From positions 62,001 to 126,000 of the forward strand of contig NZ_JBHUER010000007.1 in NCBI RefSeq assembly GCF_042681025.1: 64,000 nucleotides of DNA, written 5' to 3'. A model generated the notes under the pieces. That model was not told the origin of the DNA. It did no database searches and worked only from the letters and a program-made list of their open reading frames with translations. Source of the stretch: Methylopila henanensis. Its GTDB lineage: Bacteria; Pseudomonadota; Alphaproteobacteria; Rhizobiales; Methylopilaceae. Of the stretch, positions 59,857 to 64,000 are shown piece by piece. Position numbers and translations under genes: made by a program. Every line of letters starts with the position of its first letter. Within the stretch, counting starts at the first letter, position 1.

Positions 59857-61242
59857 ATGGCGGGAACCGCCGCGCGCAAAGTCGCCGTCGTCGGCAGCGG
59901 GCCCAGCGGCTTCTATGCCGCAGAGGCGCTGCTCGAAGCCGGCGCCGAGGTCGACGTGATCGAGCGTCTGCCGACGCCGTTCGGCCTGGTTCGGTTCGGC
60001 GTCGCGCCCGACCATCCGAAGCTCAAATCCGTCTGCCGGAACTTCACCCAGATCGCCGGTCACGAGCGCTTCGCCTTCTTCGGCAACGTGGCGCTCGGCA
60101 GGGACGTGACGATCGACGAGCTCCGGGGCTTCTACGACGCCGTGGTGATCGCGAGCGGCGCGTCCGCGGACCGCAAACTTGGAGTGCCCGGCGAAGACCT
60201 TTCCGGAAGCTGGTCGGCGACCGAATTCGTTTCCTGGTACAACGGCCATCCGGACTTTCGGGACCGGACCTTCGATCTCTCGTGCGAGGCCGCGGTGATC
60301 CTCGGCCATGGCAACGTCGCGATCGACGTCTGCCGGATCTTGTCGAAGTCCGTCGACGAACTCCGCCAGACCGATATCTGCGAGCATGCGCTTGAGGCGC
60401 TCGGCGAGAGCCGGATCCGCGAGGTGCATCTCGTCGGCCGGCGCGGCCCGGCGCAGGCGAAATGGACGGCCAAGGAACTGCGTGAGATCGGCATGCTGGC
60501 CGAAGCCGATGTCGTGCTCGACGAGTGCGATCTCGTCATCGGCTCGACCTGCCAAGCCGAGCTTGCTGATCCGCGCGGCGTCGCCGCGGCGCAGAGCGTA
60601 AAGATCCTGCGCACCTTCCAGGGACGCCCGCGCGAGCGCGCCAAGGCGGTGCATCTCCACTTCAACCTGAGCCCGCGGGCCCTCGAGGGAGGCGGCTGCG
60701 TCGAGCGCGCGCTGTTCGATCGATGCCGCCTTTCGGGCGGGGCCTTCGCGCAAGTCGCCCAACCGACCGGGGAGACCGTGTCGCTCGAAGCGGGCGCCGT
60801 GTTCAGGAGCGTGGGCTACAAGGGCGTCGCGACCGACGGCGTGCCGTTCGACGCCCGGTCCGGGACGATTCCACACGAGCGCGGACGTGTCATGGATGGC
60901 GGCGCGCCGGCGCACGGACTTTACGTGGCGGGATGGATCAAGCGCGGCCCCTCGGGAGTGATCGGCGTCAATCGTGCTTGCAGCCTCGAAACCGTCGAGT
61001 CGATGCTGGCGGACTTTGCCGATCGGCCGGCGAAAGCGCCCGGTCGCGTAGCGTTGCGGACGTCGCTCGCAGCGCGCGGCGTGCGGCACGTCGACTTCAT
61101 CTCCTGGTCAAGGATCGATGCGGCGGAGGTCGAGGCCGGAGCGGCCCTGGGGAAGCCTCGGGAGAAGTTCACATCGGTGGACAAGATGCTGGCCACCGCC
61201 TTTGCGGGTGCGGGGTCTGCTCCGCAGTACTGCTGTACGTGA
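59857..61242 (+). CDS. Ferredoxin-NADP+ reductase, adrenodoxin-reductase type (FprA-like)
   Basis: 461 aa. FAD motif VAVVGSGPSGFYAAEALLEAG, LPTPFGLVRFGVAPDHPKLKSV (family block), NADP motif VILGHGNVAIDVCRIL and the Arg pair HLVGRRGPAQAKWTAKELRE. WIKRGPSGVIGVNR near the end is conserved. 9 bp after the ferredoxin gene. It completes a soluble electron chain NADPH-ferredoxin-molybdoenzyme. Confidence 0.92.
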   Translation: MAGTAARKVAVVGSGPSGFYAAEALLEAGAEVDVIERLPTPFGLVRFGVAPDHPKLKSVCRNFTQIAGHERFAFFGNVALGRDVTIDELRGFYDAVVIASGASADRKLGVPGEDLSGSWSATEFVSWYNGHPDFRDRTFDLSCEAAVILGHGNVAIDVCRILSKSVDELRQTDICEHALEALGESRIREVHLVGRRGPAQAKWTAKELREIGMLAEADVVLDECDLVIGSTCQAELADPRGVAAAQSVKILRTFQGRPRERAKAVHLHFNLSPRALEGGGCVERALFDRCRLSGGAFAQVAQPTGETVSLEAGAVFRSVGYKGVATDGVPFDARSGTIPHERGRVMDGGAPAHGLYVAGWIKRGPSGVIGVNRACSLETVESMLADFADRPAKAPGRVALRTSLAARGVRHVDFISWSRIDAAEVEAGAALGKPREKFTSVDKMLATAFAGAGSAPQYCCT

Positions 61243-61306
61243 TGGCTCTCCGCTGACTTGGCAGTCAGCCCCGCGGAGGCCTCCGATCGAGCGAAGCGCG
61301 CCTCGG

Positions 61307-62071
61307 CTATTTTCCGCCTGCGAAGACCACACGCGCTCCGTAGCGTTCAAGTTCCGGGATCTTTTCGCATTTCTCGTCGACGTCGGTCACGAGCGTCCAT
61401 TGGGAAGGCAGAGGCGCCCAGGCCGAGCAGTTGGCGCGGCCGATCTTGGTCGCGTCGGCGAGCACCACGGTCTCGCGCGCCTGCGCCATCATCAGCGACT
61501 TCAGCGCCACCTGCTCGAGGCTCGCCTCGCAAAGGCCTCGGCCCGCCACCACGCCGTCGGCGCTCATGAACACGCGGTCGGCCGTCAGCCGGCGCATCGC
61601 CTCGACCGCAAGCGGGCCGACGGTCCCCATGCTGGTCGCCCGCAGCGCGCCGCCGAGCGCGATGATCTCCACGCTGGCCTCGTCGGCGAGAAGCGGCAGC
61701 ACCGCAAGATTGTTGGTCACGATCGTCAGCTTGCGGCCACGCAGCCGCTCCGCGAGGGCGACGACCGTCGAGCCCGCGTCGAGGATCAGGGTGTCGCCGT
61801 CCTCGACGAGCGCCGCCGCGGCCTTGGCGATCGCGCGCTTGGCGGCGTTGTTGACCGAGAAGCGCTCGCCGAGCGTCGTCTCGGGCTGATGGTTCGCGAG
61901 GATCGCGCCGCCATAGGTGCGGCGCACCGCGTTGTCGCGGGACAGCCGCTGCAGGTCCCGGCGCACTGTCGAGGCCGAGACGCCGAAGCGCGCCGCGAGG
62001 TCCTCGACGTCGGCCTCGCCGGCGCGCAGCGCCTCCAGGAGCTGCGCGCGGCGTTCTCGGCTACGGATCAC
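61307..62071 (-). CDS. DeoR/GlpR-family regulator
   Basis: 254 aa. HTH at 1-55 (RRAQLLEALRAGEADVEDLAARFGVSASTVRRDLQRLS) and sugar-phosphate-binding domain (DGDTLILDAGSTVVALAERL; VTNNLAVLPLLADE; GGALRATSMGTVGPLA). 82 bp downstream of the pdxA-like gene on the same strand, so probably part of that operon and sensing its phosphorylated four-carbon acid intermediates. Confidence 0.88.
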   Translation of the reverse strand: MIRSRERRAQLLEALRAGEADVEDLAARFGVSASTVRRDLQRLSRDNAVRRTYGGAILANHQPETTLGERFSVNNAAKRAIAKAAAALVEDGDTLILDAGSTVVALAERLRGRKLTIVTNNLAVLPLLADEASVEIIALGGALRATSMGTVGPLAVEAMRRLTADRVFMSADGVVAGRGLCEASLEQVALKSLMMAQARETVVLADATKIGRANCSAWAPLPSQWTLVTDVDEKCEKIPELERYGARVVFAGGK

Positions 62072-62153
62072 CTCGGCGCCTCCAGATTGCGTGGGCCGGA
62101 GAAACTGCCCGCTCCACGCTCTCTTGGCTATCGCCTCGAACGTCGCGGCACCG

Positions 62154-63152
62154 TCAGGCCGCGCGCTTCGGCGCGAGGTCGACCGCCTGCCGGAGCGCCT
62201 CGATCATCGAGCCGTCGTCCGCGATCCCCTTGCCAGCGATGTCGAAGGCGGTGCCGTGGTCGACGGACGTGCGGATGACGGGCAGCCCGACGGTGATGTT
62301 CACCCCGGCCTCGAGCCCCAGCACCTTGATCGGCCCGTGGCCCTGGTCGTGATACATGGCCACCACCATGTCGTAGTCGCCGCGCCCCGCGAGGAAGAAC
62401 AGCGTGTCGGCCGGCAGCGGCCCGCGAACGTCCCAGCCCTTGGCCTTGCACGCTTCGACTGCCGGCGTGATCTTCTCCGCCTCTTCGCCGCGGCCGAACA
62501 AGCCATTCTCGCCGGCGTGGGGGTTGATGGCGCAGACGCCGATCTTCGGATTCTCGATCCCGGCCTTCACCAGCACGTCGCGACCGCGCGCGATGACGCG
62601 CTCCACAAGCCCGGGCTCGATCTTCGCGATCGCGTCCAGCAGGCCGATATGGGTCGTCACATGGATGACGCGGAGCTTAGGCGACACCAGCATCATGGAG
62701 ACCTCCGGCGTGCCGGTGAGGTGCGCGAGCAGCTCGGTGTGGCCCGGATACTTGTGGCCCGCGGCGTGCAGCGCCTCCTTGGACAGCGGCGCGGTGCAGA
62801 TCGCCTGCGCGCCGCCGGCCTCGACCACCTGCACGGCCTTCTCGATGTAGCGGTAGGCGGCCTCGCCCGAGATCGGCGACATCTCGCCGAAGGGATGGTT
62901 CGCCGGCACGAGCTTCAGGTCGAGGCACTGGACGGTTCCGGGCGCGAAGCGGGCGTCGTGGGCGTCCTCGACGGCCTCCACGTGCAGCGACGAGCCCACG
63001 ATCTCGCCCGCCAGCCGAAGCCGTTCGGCGTCGCCGACGACGAGCGGCTCGCACATGGCCTGGACTTGCCTGTGCGCCAGCGCCTTCATGATGATCTCCG
63101 GCCCGATGCCGGACGGATCTCCCATGGTGATCGCGATCGTCGGGCGGCTCAT
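62154..63152 (-). CDS. pdxA2: PdxA2-like 4-phospho-D-threonate/erythronate dehydrogenase
   Basis: 332 aa. PdxA fold: TIAITMGDPSGIGPEI, TAPLSKEALHAAGHKYPGHTELLA, metal ligands His in VTTHIGLLDAI, AMYHDQGHGPIKVLG and VDHGTAFDIAGKG. Adjacent to a four-carbon acid sugar kinase, which marks the catabolic PdxA2 branch (oxidative decarboxylation to DHAP) rather than vitamin B6 synthesis. Overlaps the kinase stop by 4 bp. Confidence 0.85.
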   Translation of the reverse strand: MSRPTIAITMGDPSGIGPEIIMKALAHRQVQAMCEPLVVGDAERLRLAGEIVGSSLHVEAVEDAHDARFAPGTVQCLDLKLVPANHPFGEMSPISGEAAYRYIEKAVQVVEAGGAQAICTAPLSKEALHAAGHKYPGHTELLAHLTGTPEVSMMLVSPKLRVIHVTTHIGLLDAIAKIEPGLVERVIARGRDVLVKAGIENPKIGVCAINPHAGENGLFGRGEEAEKITPAVEACKAKGWDVRGPLPADTLFFLAGRGDYDMVVAMYHDQGHGPIKVLGLEAGVNITVGLPVIRTSVDHGTAFDIAGKGIADDGSMIEALRQAVDLAPKRAA

Positions 63153-64000
63153 GCGAAGGATCCCTTCTGACGGACGGCGCGAAGAGCGCGCGCGATGCGG
63201 ATGAGGCTCTGGTCGTCGCCGAAGGCTCCGGCCTTGGTGGCGACCGGCACGGAAAGCGCGCCCATGGAAAGCCCGAGCGAGACGCCCGGCTCGACCTCGT
63301 CGACGAGCCGGATGCCCTGGACGCCGAAGCGCGAGAGCAGCGCCGCGGCGGTCTCGCCGCCGGTCGCCGCGAAGCCGCTCATGACGGCGGCGGCGGGCTG
63401 GAGCGCGTCGGCGAGGCCGGAGGCGAGCCGCGGGCCGAGCCGCATGTCGAGCGCGTCGCCGATCGTGATCTCGACCAGCACGTCCTCGCCCGCCCGGAGT
63501 GTTTCGGAAACGCGGCGGCCGAGCGCTGCGCGGCCTTCCATGTCTTCGAGCAGCAGCTCGGGATCGGCTGGGATATGGGCGACAAGCCCTTCGTCGCGCA
63601 GCGCCGCTGCGCCCCTGCGCGAGGTCGCGGCGAGCGAGCCGACGACGATGAGCGCGCCGGCCTCCGAGGCGTCCACCGCCGGCGGTTCTGCGGCGGGCTT
63701 CGCCTGGACGGCGGCGAGCGCATGCGCGAGACCGGCGGAGCCGATGAAGAAGGTTCCGGGCGCGGCCGGCAGGCTCGCCTCGGCGATCCGCGCGAGGTCC
63801 TCGTCGATCTCGGCGTCGCAAACTGCGATAGCGCCTGTCGCCGCGAGGCGCGCGAAAGCGGCTCTCAGCCCGTCGAGCGGACCGCGGATCTCGGCGAGCC
63901 CGACCCTTTTGGACGTCACCCCGGCGCTAGCCAGGACCTCGACGAGGTCGGCGCTCTCATAGGTATGGTCCCGCCGCCAGAGCTCGGTCGCCTCGAGCGC
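63149..64000 (-). CDS. Four-carbon acid sugar kinase (DUF1537), C-terminal part
   Basis: About 283 residues, open to the right window edge. Contains FFIGSAGLAHALAA, ALIVVGSLAATSRRGA and the nucleotide-binding C-terminal block VMSGFAATGGETAAALLSRFGVQGIRLVDEVEPGVSLGL, typical of OtnK/DtnK kinases that phosphorylate threonate, erythronate or 3-oxo-tetronate. Upstream operon members are outside the window. Confidence 0.85.
   Translation of the reverse strand, partial: ALEATELWRRDHTYESADLVEVLASAGVTSKRVGLAEIRGPLDGLRAAFARLAATGAIAVCDAEIDEDLARIAEASLPAAPGTFFIGSAGLAHALAAVQAKPAAEPPAVDASEAGALIVVGSLAATSRRGAAALRDEGLVAHIPADPELLLEDMEGRAALGRRVSETLRAGEDVLVEITIGDALDMRLGPRLASGLADALQPAAAVMSGFAATGGETAAALLSRFGVQGIRLVDEVEPGVSLGLSMGALSVPVATKAGAFGDDQSLIRIARALRAVRQKGSFA

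Noticed and set aside
62154..63152. PdxA of vitamin B6 synthesis
   Set aside because: The adjacent DUF1537 kinase and DeoR regulator point to the catabolic PdxA2 branch.

Overview
This is a GC-rich (my estimate by eye is 65-70 %) chromosomal window from an alphaproteobacterium. Gene content points to Hyphomicrobiales, possibly a Methylopila/Hansschlegelia-like methylotroph, but that genus guess is inference. The backbone genes (yidC-rnpA-rpmH, engB, hemF, cbpAM, two tRNAs) look intact and vertically inherited.

Layout. 1-2.2 kb: a thiosulfate-oxidation (sox) cluster, soxXYZA, whose SoxY carries a variant AACIE carrier arm. 2.4 kb: tRNA-Ile(CAT). 2.6-7.8 kb: a dipeptide-type ABC importer with a permease-ATPase fusion. 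7.8-19.8 kb: hemF, a glycosyltransferase-acyltransferase fusion with a methyltransferase, an EamA exporter, a MarR regulator, pyroglutamyl peptidase, a creatininase-family enzyme, engB, yidC, rnpA, rpmH and a sensor kinase.

19.9-29.3 kb: an integrated element next to tRNA-Arg(ACG). It has an integrase with one in-frame stop, an AlpA-like protein, head genes (DUF2190, gpW-like, capsid, protease, portal) and a terminase fragment, but no tail genes. Its AT-richer cargo is a Panacea-domain protein overlapping a small membrane protein, a protein with about eleven STSQYGG repeats, and an HNH-like protein broken at a T8 run. Two identical 16-bp palindromes sit upstream of the repeat gene and of the head operon.

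29.4-47.1 kb: an orphan FtsH N-terminal domain, cbpAM, a siderophore-interacting flavoreductase, and a cluster of 2OG-Fe oxygenase, VOC protein, BMP-type ABC importer, isochorismatase-like hydrolase and RutR-like repressor that looks like N-heterocycle or nucleoside use. Then come a bacterial ionotropic-glutamate-receptor-like channel, an MFS transporter, an HdeD/papain-like fusion and small secreted proteins.

48.2-56.3 kb: a nitrile/amide system. A leftward operon (AmiC-like sensor, AmiR-like ANTAR antiterminator, formamidase/acetamidase) faces a rightward cobalt nitrile hydratase operon (beta, alpha, accessory protein, DUF1097, cobalt importer CbtB/CbtA, a secreted protein and a phosphatase-like protein lacking its catalytic histidines). 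Both leaders have the same layout: two hairpins with A..G.. hexaloops, the second overlapping the 5' arm of an intrinsic terminator. This suggests that one ANTAR protein controls nitrile hydration, amide hydrolysis and cobalt supply by antitermination.

56.4-64 kb: a TetR repressor divergent from a molybdopterin oxidoreductase-ferredoxin-NADP reductase operon, then a DeoR regulator, a PdxA2-like dehydrogenase and a four-carbon acid sugar kinase cut by the window edge.
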